NCBI GenBank assembly: GCA_022264855.1
Contig: JABYQU010000022.1
Location: 1 to 64,000, forward strand
DNA: 64,000 nucleotides
Source: Lenzites betulinus
Taxonomy: Eukaryota > Basidiomycota > Agaricomycetes > Polyporales > Polyporaceae
Direction: 5' to 3'
Each line of letters begins with the position of its first letter. Positions within the stretch are counted from its first letter, which is position 1. The translations under genes were made by a program, and so were the position numbers. The notes under the pieces were generated by a model. That model did not search any database and was not told where the DNA came from. It saw only the letters and a list, made by a program, of their open reading frames with translations. This document shows, piece by piece, positions 8,901 to 19,151 of the stretch.

Positions 8901-10911
8901 TTACGCGACAGCGAGCGGGGCGGCCTTCATCTCCAACTTACGCGGAACACCAAACTCATCCAGGGGTGGGCTGATATCGAGGGCGTGCAAGACAGACGCG
9001 CAGGTGATGAACAGCGAGGCCTCGGCGAAGACGCGTCCTGGGCAGGCTCTAAAATCGGATGAGAATGTTGGCTTGTGCCCGGCAGGAACGCCGCGCGTTC
9101 GTGTTTGGTGCGTACCTTCTACCAAACCCAAACACGAAGGTGCTCGGGTCGCGAACGTTTGGGTTCAGCTGTCCATCGAGCAGGAACCGTTCTGGGTAAA
9201 GACGCTCCGGTTCTGGGTAGTGCGCCGGGTCTCGCGACATTGCCCTGTTCGAAGACGCGGTCACGAGATGAGGATGCACCCACGCGAAGGCAAAGAAGCC
9301 ACGGGCACGCCGCTCACGCACCATATATTTGGGATGACGATGGCGCCCGCGGGGATGTGGTACCCACGGAACTCGTCGTCTGCAGCCGAGCGGTGCGCGC
9401 CCCCGACAGGGGCAATGACGTGCCAGCGGAGGACCTCCTTTACGAGCGCGTTGATGTACGGTAGGTGCGGACGGTCAGCGAAGTTGGGCAGGCGGTCCTG
9501 GCCGACAACGCTATCGAGCTCGGCCTGTGCCTTGCGCTGCACGTTTGGATACATCGCCATCGCGAGCACGAATGCGTGCACAGCGGCATTAGTCTACACA
9601 CCGGGCGCAGCGATGGTGTCAGTCAAATGTTCTGAACAGGGGCGGAAGAGCTTGGAATGATTGAGCTTACAGTGTCCGCACCCGCTGGCGGCGGAAGTAT
9701 GTCAGTGCTGGTCCGACAGGTCTGGATTTTGGCGGTGTTCACACGAACCTGAATAGATCGTGGCCGTGACGTCTCTGACCAGCTCTTCCTCTGCTCCTTC
9801 GTCTGCGAGGCGAGTAATTATGGACTCCTTCACACCATGTGAACGCTAACAACGAGACTGATCAGATATGTCTTATGAAGTTTGTTCAATGAGATGTGCG
9901 GCGCTCACCATCGTTCCTTTGGCAGATGCGTACAACTGGTCTCGAACAGCCATGCTTTCTTCCCGCCATGCAGCGGCAACGCGTTGGAAGCCCGCGCCAG
10001 GGAACCATGCGGGGACTTTCTGCAGACTCGGCAAGGCTTCGACCAGAAACTGACCTGGAGTTGCGATGTCATTGGTCACGGTGGCGAGCCTTTCGACGAG
10101 TGTGTAGTGACTGTCGTCGCCCGGCGATACATCCAGTCCATAGACGATCCGGAGGATGGTCGCGGCGAAAGAGCTGTGCGACCAATTCGGTGAGAACCAG
10201 CGTGAACATCCATAAGATAGGGGAATCGAACGTACAACTTGATGTGTGCCGAAAAGTTGGCTGGGGTATCAAGCAGCTCGCGGAGAAGATTGCGTGTCGT
10301 CTGGAGCTGTGTCGGGAAGTAGCGGGGTATCACGTCGGATACAAAGGACTGTTTCAGCGCCCGCCGGTACTTGCGCCATCGTGGGGTATAGTTCTGGAAG
10401 ACGAATATCCAGTCGAGTGCGGTCCTGTCGGTATCACAAGTGTTTGGTTGTCAGTTGCCATCTCGAGGGCGGAGATGTCGGTGAGCGGCCGCTCACATAT
10501 CAACCATGACGAGGTGCGGGCGGTGAGAGTAGTTCATAGAACGCTTCTCGAGGAGTTCACACGCTGTCTCATAATTATCAATGAGGATGACGGACAGCCC
10601 TAGCACCTTGAGGCATACGATATCCCCTGTACACAACCTGTTAGCGTTCTCTGATACCACCAGGGATGGAAGCGAGCGGTGAGCGAACCAAACTTCTGAG
10701 AAAGCGTATGGAACTCTGGTCCAAGATGCTTCTTGGGAAAGTCAAGCACATTTCCGATGACGGGTAGGGGTCGTGGGCCAGGGGGAAGGGGTAAAGTCGA
10801 CCTGTGTCGAGCCCGGTATGATTTCGTGATTAGAAAGATGACGACAAAGCCAAGAAGGAAAGGAAGCCAGTGAGATGAAACTGCTCCCTCGGGAAAGATT
10901 GTGAGAGCCAT
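8901..10911 (-). CDS. Cytochrome P450 monooxygenase (complete, nine exons)
   Basis: Nine exons (10911-10689, 10626-10497, 10424-10239, 10173-9909, 9845-9749, 9684-9671, 9593-9322, 9244-9116, 9048-8901) sum to 1,464 nt, giving 487 residues. The N-terminus has a hydrophobic anchor (WLPFLLGFVVIFLI) followed by the proline hinge LPLPPGPRPLPVIGN, so it is microsomal. The oxygen-binding I-helix motif AGADTT is spread over three exons, one of them 14 nt. The K-helix ExxR is KEVLRWH and the heme loop is FGFGRRACPGR, split by a 67-nt intron between its arginines. Such enzymes hydroxylate hydrophobic substrates using electrons from NADPH-P450 reductase. The sequence resembles the O-methylsterigmatocystin-oxidoreductase-like P450s abundant in mushrooms; substrate unknown. 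A TATA-like cctataag lies about 40 bp upstream of the ATG. No other secondary-metabolite genes adjoin it apart from the truncated P450. Confidence 0.93.
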
Positions 10912-12323
10912 GGGAGCAGTGACTCGGAGTAAGCAAACCTATCGGGGGAAACTTATAGGGCGGCCAGGAGATGCAGTATCTGGCGCTCAGGGACGGCCGC
11001 ACGCAAGAGACGCCTTTGGGAGAGAGAGAGTAAAGGGACGATTTAGCGAAGCTCTCCATCATTGAGGAGCTTGATATACTATTGGTGCCGCGACATGGGG
11101 AGACGCGAAGGTCTCGGCGCTCGACGTTCAACTAGCAGTCGGGAACGTAACCTGGCAGGGACAACATCATCAAGCGGGTCTGGAGAGATATTCGGTGGTC
11201 GGAGGTGGTCGAACACGGGTCGAAACGCTCTCGAGCCTGCGTCGCGCAGAATTCGAAGGAGCGATGTTCATCAGGTTCTAGTAGCCGAAGTGAGCGTTGA
11301 TAATCGCTGCATCGGCTCTACTGACAATCGGGAGAAGAGGAGCGACATATATCGCTGAAAGAGTCTCGGCATCCCGAGCTATGTTCGGATGCGGGGTTGG
11401 CTGGTGTGTCACAATGACGGTCGTGGGAGGAGCTGAGCGCTGAGTCGGAGACAGTAGTATTTTGGGCGTCTATACATGCAACATCGCGCCCGCGCCCGCC
11501 GCACGCCACATGTACGGTGCGCACTCACCCGCTCATCCCACATGCAATGATAGCATATCGAGATCATAGGCGAGTAGCACTGGTGTGAAATTCTCTAGAT
11601 GGCTCTTGTGCACGCAGATCAGTGTTATCCTTCTGCGACACCGCCTCCGACTCCCTCCTAGGACCTACACAGCTGGCACGGATCCGAATCGCCCGGCGTG
11701 CGGCAGTCCTGGTACTAGGTTTACAGCTGTTTACAGGTCCCGATGTGCGTGCGAGGCCCACGTATCAATCACGAAGCTGATACCTCTGTTACCTCTCAGG
11801 ATTCAATGGGCATGGCTTCTTGCCAATGGAAAGCTCTCCCGCATCCGGGGTACTTCTCAGCGTTTCGGGGAACGCTGCGCACACACTGCCCGTGCCGGTG
11901 GCGGCGGTTGCGCGCCTCGGTTTCGCCGTGTAAATTCCCTCTGCCGCCGTGCCCCGGCGAGTTCCCGTAAGTTGAACAAAGTCCTTCCTGTTGGTAACGT
12001 GTATGCCCTTATACGAATATTCCCGTCCGTTGTTGTGTGCTGTTCAATCGGGGTTACCCAGCTCAACGATGTGGCTCCACCGTGGGCACACGAGACTGTC
12101 ACAGATCGCAGTGTCCTTTGCAAAAAGGTTTCCTGCGTCTTTCTCAGGGCGTTTCCCGGTAGGAGCATGGGGACGCCGTGCGACAGCTTCGGAGCAGGGA
12201 CTGCTTCCCGCCTTAAGAACCTTGGCCTGCATAGTCCGCCAATCCGCGAATCTGCCTTTCCCCGCGCCCCTCCCCGCCCCCGTCCAGTCGTCGCTCCCTT
12301 TATTACGTTAACTCTCGTATACC
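10912..12323. other. Intergenic between divergent P450 and 7TM genes
   Basis: A long open frame at 11585-12331 exists but has no domain and basic, shuffled-looking composition, so I treat it as chance. The last 100 bases before 12324 are pyrimidine-rich (for example 12258-12300), as expected for the leader of the downstream gene. No other gene seen. Confidence 0.4.
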
Positions 12324-13889
12324 ATGTCTAGTGGACAGGCAGGAAGCGACCCGGCTGCGGCTGCGGCCGCCACGGTCGCGGCTTTGCCTCCCCTCGACAA
12401 GATGAGCCTCGTGGCGATCTGGATTGAGACGGTCCTATACGGTGAGTGTCGTAAACTCATGCGCAAACTATCTCAACTGATGAATCCGCTCGCATGCAGG
12501 CATAAAGTCAGCGGTCATTAATATTCTAGCCATGTTGCCCACGCTAACGACGGAGGTGCAGCATCGTTGTATACGGAGGCGCATTTTACGTGCTGTTCAG
12601 AAAACGGGGTTCTCTCACCCAACGGTACGCCAATCATGTCTCCCATACATCCTGGCTTATTGCGACTGATAACGCCGCTAGATGCCTGCTGGGAGCGTCC
12701 ACACTCCTGTTCGCAATTGCGACGGCACATGTGGGAGTGTCACTGCGGCAGCTGGTGGAAGCCTTCACCAACCCTGCCGTCACCGCTATTCCCGGCGGGT
12801 CCTCTCTCTTCTTCTTGAACCAAACGGATGGCCTTGTGGCCGCGGGCCAAATTCTGTATCTAGTCGATGTGAGTCGCTTTTTATCCTGATCTACTGGTTC
12901 TCGATGAGAATGCTGACGGTTGATTATGGGGGTCTAGGTCCTCGTGCAAGACCTTGTCCTAGTATGTCAAGACAACAGCAGTTATCAATGTCCTACCTAA
13001 CGGCTATCATAGATTTGGCGACTATACGCGGTCATGAACATGGACTGGAGGGTACCCATCTTGCCGGTATGTGTTGAACACGCTGTCTACGTCATGTGAA
13101 TCTCAATCATCGGGGGGTTTGTTTAGCTATGCCTTGAGGTCATCAACCAAAGTATGTGTCAACTCATCTCACATTCACTCTGGTGTATGCACGCACTCAT
13201 GTGCCTTTCAGCCACCGCTTTCTACACCATCGTGAAGTTCTTTCAAGGCACCCCGCTCGAGGACAGCCGTCTGCGCAGGTTCGGCATCCTTAACTGGTCG
13301 CTGCACCTCATCATCAACATCGGCGTAACGGCCGCAATTGCGGGAAAAATCTGGTGGCAGGGCCGTCGGACTGTACACGCGCGTGGCCACAACGCGTATG
13401 CCGGGGTCGCGTTTACGATCATGGAGTCGGGTGTTCTTTTCGCTGGTGCGACCATCGTCCTCTTCGCCCTGTACATCGACCCGTCCACCGGCACGGACGC
13501 GCTCGTCGGCGTGAACCCCGTCGCCCAGCTTGCGGTACGTCCCACCTCCAAGCCTTTGGTGGCTAGCTCTGGTGACCGTGCAAGTCGCTGACATATCCTC
13601 TTTCGCGGTGACTTTCGCGCTTCATCTTCACCGTCGGATCGCACAGACCCTCTCCCCGCTACTCATCATCGCGCGGGTCGGTTTTGGGCTGACGCACGGC
13701 GGGACGCGCTCGAAAGCCACGGTCGGCTCGTCCGCGCACAGCTCTGGCGGGCGCTACGGCCAGCACTCTGGTCCGGAGCCTGTGCGGATCGACATCAACC
13801 GCACGCAGGTCACGGACAACCCGAGCTCCGACTTCTACGCTATGCGGGTGGTCAAGGCGCTCTCGGACAAGGACGCGGAGTCGGCATGA
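12324..13889 (+). CDS. Seven-helix membrane protein of fungal DUF6534-like type
   Basis: Eight exons (12324-12441, 12500-12506, 12562-12868, 12938-12961, 13013-13066, 13127-13151, 13212-13534, 13647-13889) sum to 1,101 nt, or 366 residues. Hydrophobic segments include IWIETVLYGINIVVYGGAF, LLGASTLLFAIATAHVGVS, LHLIINIGVTAAIAG and VLFAGATIVLFALYI; seven are likely. The order WxETxLYG followed by a helix and then HVGVSLRQL is typical of a large, uncharacterised agaricomycete membrane-protein family. The C-terminal tail is soluble and Ser/Gly-rich with a conserved-looking VRIDINRTQV. The second exon is only 7 nt; without it the frame breaks, and with it the motif YGIN is restored. Role unknown; a receptor-like function is only a guess. 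Confidence 0.85.
12500..12506 (+). other. 7-nt microexon
   Basis: GCATAAA is flanked by an AG acceptor (catgcag) and a GT donor (gtcagc). The next intron (12507-12561) carries a CTAAC branch site near 12543 and ends gtgcag. Joining the three exons gives Y-G-I-N-I-V and a total CDS divisible by three. Confidence 0.75.
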
Positions 13890-15138
13890 GCGGCCTCGCG
13901 GCGGCAGCGGCGCGTCTGCGGGACTTGTGGCGCTGTGCAATTTGCGATGTGTCTGCGCTTGTGCTCTGCGCTCCGTCCTCGGGATCATCGTTAGCCGTTC
14001 GGGTCTAGTCCTTCCTGGTGCTTGTGGGCGATACAGCCGGCAGCAAGCCGCTGTCACTCATGGTGCGCATCGTTGATGTCGTTCGTACGTGTTCGCGCGA
14101 GGCACGTTTCATGTACTTGTCGGTATTATTCCTCGCGCATCTGCTGTTGTACTATGACGCACACTTGGCATCCGTGTTAGGCGGCGGGCCCTGTACGTGT
14201 AATTTATGATTGTGTAGTATCCGTGGAGGGCGCTGTACGTTTAGTGTTTGTATAGCTTGCCTTCGGTGTGGTCGCGGCGTACTAGGGGCTGCGCGGCCCA
14301 TGTTACCTACTAGTATTAGAAAAGGGACTACGTCGACAGTGCTGTCTAGTTGTTATTCCTCGTCATTCCTGTTTACTTATGAGCTGTTATGGAATCGCGT
14401 ACACTCGACCAGGTCAACCGCAAGCGGCGTAGGAGGATGTGACAGATGTATAGCGTTGTGGCAACTTCAAGAAAGAGTGTTGTAACGCATCTTTCGCCCT
14501 TCTTCTGAGATCAATGCGAACGACGGTTGGTACTGAGTGAGACAGGGTAGCAAGCCTGACAGCTGTAGTACCAACAAAATTCGACATGTAACTGCCCCTC
14601 AAGGCCTCACGTCCGAGCCGCAGGCCCTCACCGTGCGGCGCGCAAACAATGTACTAGGCTTACCATGGCAGAAGCAGAAGCACGCCCGCTGTCGATTGAA
14701 GTCTATGCGACCGATATTCGGATGAATATATCACCGTACTAGTAGCACTTCTGCGGCTTGCTATCCATTCATACCATGTGAGGCCTTGAGGGCCTCACCT
14801 GAGTCAGGGCCTCAACCAGAACCAATGTAGGGGAAGATATGTATTCTCGATTGCACGAACAGAAGGCGAATGAAATCAAAGGCCACACTCGACGCATTTG
14901 TCAAACAGGAACATAGAAGGAATAGACTAATTTGTCATAACTGATATTTGTACGCTAAGGATAAGGATACAATTACAAGCGGACGACAGCTGAGCTTCAT
15001 TCACGAACGAGACCGCATACGGGACAGTCAGCACTAGCACTAGCAGTACATACGATAGCAAACGACGGCACGGCGGCACACGCCCTTCCCCAGCCACACT
15101 GCACCAAAGGAGGAACACAAACACAGCACCGTGCCAGA
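13890..15138. other. Intergenic with a small inverted-repeat element
   Basis: This holds the 3' region between two convergent genes. The only structure seen is an inverted repeat whose arms are at 14596-14610 and 14778-14792. No further gene supported. Confidence 0.4.
14596..14792. repeat. Inverted repeat with 15-bp perfect arms (possible MITE)
   Basis: The arm ccctcaaggcctcac at 14596-14610 is repeated as its exact reverse complement at 14778-14792, 197 bp overall. Partial copies (gccctcac, gggcctcaa) lie just inside and outside the arms. No target-site duplication is visible, so its mobile origin is unproven. Confidence 0.45.
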
Positions 15139-18100
15139 TCACCGCTGATCCCACCCGCCGCCGCCACGCCCGCGATTCCGCTGTGCGGGTCCTCCCCGAC
15201 CGCGTGGTTTTTGCCACCCACCACCTCGTCCACGCGCGCCCCGGCCTCCTCGGAAGCCCCGGTCGTATTCGTATGGATTGGGATACCCGCCGCCGCCGCC
15301 ATTACGCTCGTATCGCTCCCCGGGCCCGGGTCCGCCGTACGGCTGTGCGGGCGGGACTCCGCCGAATGGAGGAGGCTGTTGGTGCGGGGGTGGGGGCTGA
15401 TACGGGGCGTGACCCTGGTACGGCGAACCCCCGGTGTTTGACCACGCCTGCAGCGCTGCCTGGGGAAGCGCGATGGGCTGTGGAGGGGGCGCCGGGTGCT
15501 GGGCGGACGGCATTCCATATGGGTCAGGGTGCGTCGGGATGGCGAGATTGACAGGGACAGGGATGGCGCCGGCCTGCGACGTCTTGGCGAGCGTCTGGAG
15601 CATGAGCTGGATCTGCTCCGGTGTCAGTTGGGCGACCTCCGCGGCGAGGTTGGCGGGCGGCGGCGATGCGCTGGATGCTGGCTGGGGCTGTGGGTAGACG
15701 GGAGGGGAATGGGCTAAAGGCGGTGGCGGGGGAGGCGCCTGCGATGGCTGTGGGGGCTGGATAAAGCCGAGTTGACGAAGCTTGGCGAGATCGATGTTGG
15801 GAATAGCAGGAGCGACAGCAGGGGTGGGGATGGGTACGGGAACTGGCGTTGGTGGCACGAACGCCGGAACGGAGGGAGTAGGTGGGGGTACTAGTTTGCC
15901 CTTGTTCAACACCCAGATACCAACGAGATAATCAACGCTTCTCGTTGTGGGAAGCTGCAGTTGATCTAGCAGGTCCATGCACTCCGGAATTGCATCAGTT
16001 GATACCAGTGGTATAACGTAGAGTTCGCGGCCAGGTGCGCTTGACTTCGGGTTGTGGCCCCAGGGAAAAATCAGACCGTGTCGGCTAGAGGTCCAGCGTA
16101 AGCATCTAAAAGGATTGAAATATGAAGGGTGCTAAAGACGTACCCTTTGGAAAGAAGGTGGTTCTTTACTGCATGGAAACCCGTAGGGTCTGCACCATTC
16201 ACCGGTGAGAATGCAACCGCGATGAGCTCCTTCGTGGGGTTCAAGCGGACTTGCGTGAGGTACTGGGACGACTTCTCCACCGGGACACGACCGTCGATCC
16301 GCAGCTCTACGGAAGGGAAGAGGGTTCTCCACAATGGAGAGTCGTCACCCAGCGTTCGCCCACCCGCTTGGCGGGCGTGAACTGCGACCGCCTGTGGCAT
16401 CGCAGAGTCCAAAGGCATGCTGACCTGTAAGAGCGTCGTTAGTCTATATTCAGCACTCGTGGTAGATATAAACTTGCCGTGCCGGACCATACTAGAGGCT
16501 GGTTTTCGAATGTCGGTGGTTGCACTTCGGCGGGCGGCGGCTCGGTGGGCTGGGACGGCTCTTTGGGCTGTTCCTGCTCCTGATCGTTGGCGTCCAAGAA
16601 CATATCGAAGTCCTGGTCCTCTGTTTCAGGCGCGAGCTCCTCGGCGGCTGACTCTGTCACCATATTGTCTGAGGAGTCCTGGGGTTCGGGCGAGACGGCG
16701 GATTCGTGCTCTGCGTGTTCCGGGGGAGTCCACAGGGCGTTGAGGTCGAAGGAGGGACGGGGAGATGCCTCAGGCTGGGACCCTTTGGCCGCGAAGGGGG
16801 ATATGCCCGTAGTGGCAGCAGTGACAGGGGACGCGGAGGATGGGCTCGCACGCTCGGACGATGTCGCCGCCAACGCTGGCGGGACCTCTCCGAACGGCGT
16901 CGGGATGGAATCCACAGGCGTCATGGCCACCTCGCCCGAAGGCTCTTCGTCGATATTTATCAGATCCGCAAGGTTCAACTCGTTCTCCATAGACCCGGAA
17001 CCAGCAAAGTCAGAGGCAGACGGAACGAACAACGGGTGTACGGAGGGTCGTCCCATCGGGAGCGCCGTAGACGGGGACAAGTCGGAGGCATGGGGTGCAT
17101 GCATGGGGACGGGCGGCGGCCCTCCCCACGTCGGGGTCTGGGGGACAACGGGGGACTCAGGCGGGGCGGAGCCCTGGGACTGGGCGCGTTGCGCCTGTTG
17201 ACGAAGACGGGCGAGCCGCTCTCTCTCAATCCGCTCCTCCTCCTCGCGGTCGCGCTCAGCCTCACGCTGCCCGGCACCGGTCACATCCTCGATGTCCTGC
17301 AGACCCTTGTGCGTGAGCTTCGCACGGGGCACAGTGGACTTCTTCAGAATGGAATGCGCAAGCGCCTCCTCCTCCAGCTTTTTGATCGACTGCTGCTCTT
17401 CCTCGCTCGCTAGGTCAGTGGAGGACATCGTAGACAGCTCTTTCGGTGATATACGAGAAGAAGCTATACGCATGTGAAGCACAATACGATCCGCCTTGCT
17501 CAAGTTAAACGTAAGCATCCGGAAACGCTCCCTGTCGGCATAGTTGTCAGTTCGCGTCCGAGCTACGTAGGAAGAGGGCAGACGACTCACTTGTACTTCC
17601 CAGCGGCCACCTGTTTACCCTGCTTGTCTGGCTCAGAGAATAACTCGTATAGGCATTGTTCGAGATCGTGGCCAAACTGCCGAGCCCGCGTCTCAAGCCC
17701 TTCCTTCTCCTCAGGTGTCAGTTCCTCGGGTTTCTTGTTGGGGAGTAATGACTTGTTTCCTTCACCATCCTCAGATGGAAGGAATGGATAACGAGCGAAG
17801 ATCTGGCAGAACACATCTTGCAGCTTTCCAAGACAATACTTCCGTACGGCATCATCTCCTGAGGTGGACTCTGAACGAGGGCGCTTGGACGGAGGTTGAT
17901 GGGCAGACAACGACTTCTTTCGTTTCTGCTGGTTGCTGGGCGCGGGCGATGGAGGCATGCGTGGCTCAGGGTCCTTGGGCGTGATACTGGCGTGTCGTAG
18001 GCGTTTGGGACTTTTCCCTCGAGTAGAGGCCCCCGAATCGGAGGCGTTGTCTGAATGACGTGCCTGTGGTCGCTGACGGAATAAGAGGTAAACAACTAAA

Positions 18101-19151
18101 AGAGGAGCTATTCAACTAACTTTACTCACTGCGGATGCGGGTTCTACCTCCGGTCGATACTCGTCGGTGCCCTCGCTCGATACGTCGGACTCCTCCGTCT
18201 TGGTTACAGCTCGTCTCCTCGTTGGTTTCCGGCTGCTTGTACTTGAGGATGCTTTCTTCGCAGCTATATCGAAGGTCATGGCCTCTTGCACCGCCTCTGG
18301 TCCTTCCCATTCTTCTGCGAAAGTGGTTTGTCATACCAGTCAGTATCTCTTTTGTCGCTTTATCGATGATGTGCAAGCGCAAAAAACCACATAGAACTAC
18401 GGAACACAATGCTGATGGCATGCCAGCCAAACGAGGCTTCATAGCGCATACAATCATGCCGGTGGCAATGGACATCATAAATCCCACTGATGTCTAGATT
18501 CTCCCAGCGACTCGCCACGGCAGGATATTGTGCGGTCAAACCTGGGAAAGCTCTACGGAACTCCTTAAAGGTAGCGCATTGCATGCACACTCAAAGCCTT
18601 GTACAAGAGGGTGATGGATGGTACTACAGCTATCGTATTGTGGCATGTACATAGAAGAGCGCCAGAATGGAGCCGAACATGTGCGACGGATAATGATAAC
18701 GATGAAATACTCACTTATGATTCTAGCGCCAGTCTTCTGGTGGCAAGAAGGGCAGATGTAAAGTTCTGTGAGAGGAGAGGGTCAGTACACTAAGCAAAGT
18801 GACATCCAGATGACGACGACTTACGAATCTCTTCTGCATCCTTCTCGCTCAGTTCAACGCACCGGAAATGGAACCTGAGAAAGTGAACGTAAGTGCCTGG
18901 ATACTCGATGAAAACTTCACGGTAAGCACTCACCAATCCTTGCAGCTCGTGCAGTGGATCATAGGCGATCCGTCGTCAGGCTTCCGGCAGACGCAGTACG
19001 CCTTAGAACTTTGCCGAGTTACCCTCGACCTCCCTGGCGGCCCCGGGACCTTCACATTGTCTGACTGCTCACGCACGATAGCTGCAGATTCTTGTGCTAA
19101 AGGCTCTGTGCGTGACGGTTGTCGAGAGCGTGCTGCGGAACGGGTGGACAT
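15139..19151 (-). CDS. BYE1: Bye1-like transcription regulator: PHD, TFIIS-like central and SPOC domains
   Basis: Eight exons (19151-18934, 18874-18825, 18765-18715, 18314-18130, 18072-17591, 17531-16478, 16424-16144, 16084-15139) sum to 3,267 nt, or 1,088 residues. Order: a C4HC3 PHD finger at about 53-106 (CVCRK, HCTSC, HFRC, CPSC), a TFIIS-type central domain at about 243-375 (DVFCQIFARYPF, MLTFNLSKAD), then a SPOC domain at about 672-840 (QPLVWSGTV, LIFPWGHN, LVGIWVLNKGKL). This is the order of yeast Bye1, which binds H3K4-methylated chromatin and RNA polymerase II through the TFIIS-like part. The last 250 residues are Pro/Gln/Gly-rich and end in RGG repeats, suggesting RNA binding or phase separation. 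The fungal protein is longer than yeast Bye1 (594 residues). Intron 3 (18714-18315) is 400 nt and intron 6 (16477-16425) has GC-AG ends. Confidence 0.92.
18360..18590 (-). mobile_element. Possible KDZ-type transposase fragment inside a BYE1 intron
   Basis: Within the 400-nt intron of the Bye1-like gene a sense-strand frame encodes a protein-like stretch (CATFKEFRRAFPGL, then RWENLDISGIYDVHCHRHDC). The DVHC-RHDC spacing recalls the CARHG segment of basidiomycete KDZ transposases, but similarity is short and I cannot confirm it. It would explain why this intron is six to eight times longer than the others. Confidence 0.25.

Noticed and set aside
9594..9596. In-frame TAG in the I-helix of the complete P450, suggesting a pseudogene
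   Set aside because: It is the acceptor of a 77-nt intron (9670-9594). Splicing restores GADTT and the full CDS is divisible by three.
11585..12331. Long plus-strand ORF of 248 codons
   Set aside because: No domain, Arg/Cys/Pro-rich random-looking sequence, and it runs into the leader and start of the 7TM gene in another frame.
16587..17413. Two overlapping plus-strand ORFs of 204 and 235 codons
   Set aside because: Antisense shadows of the large exon of the Bye1-like gene.
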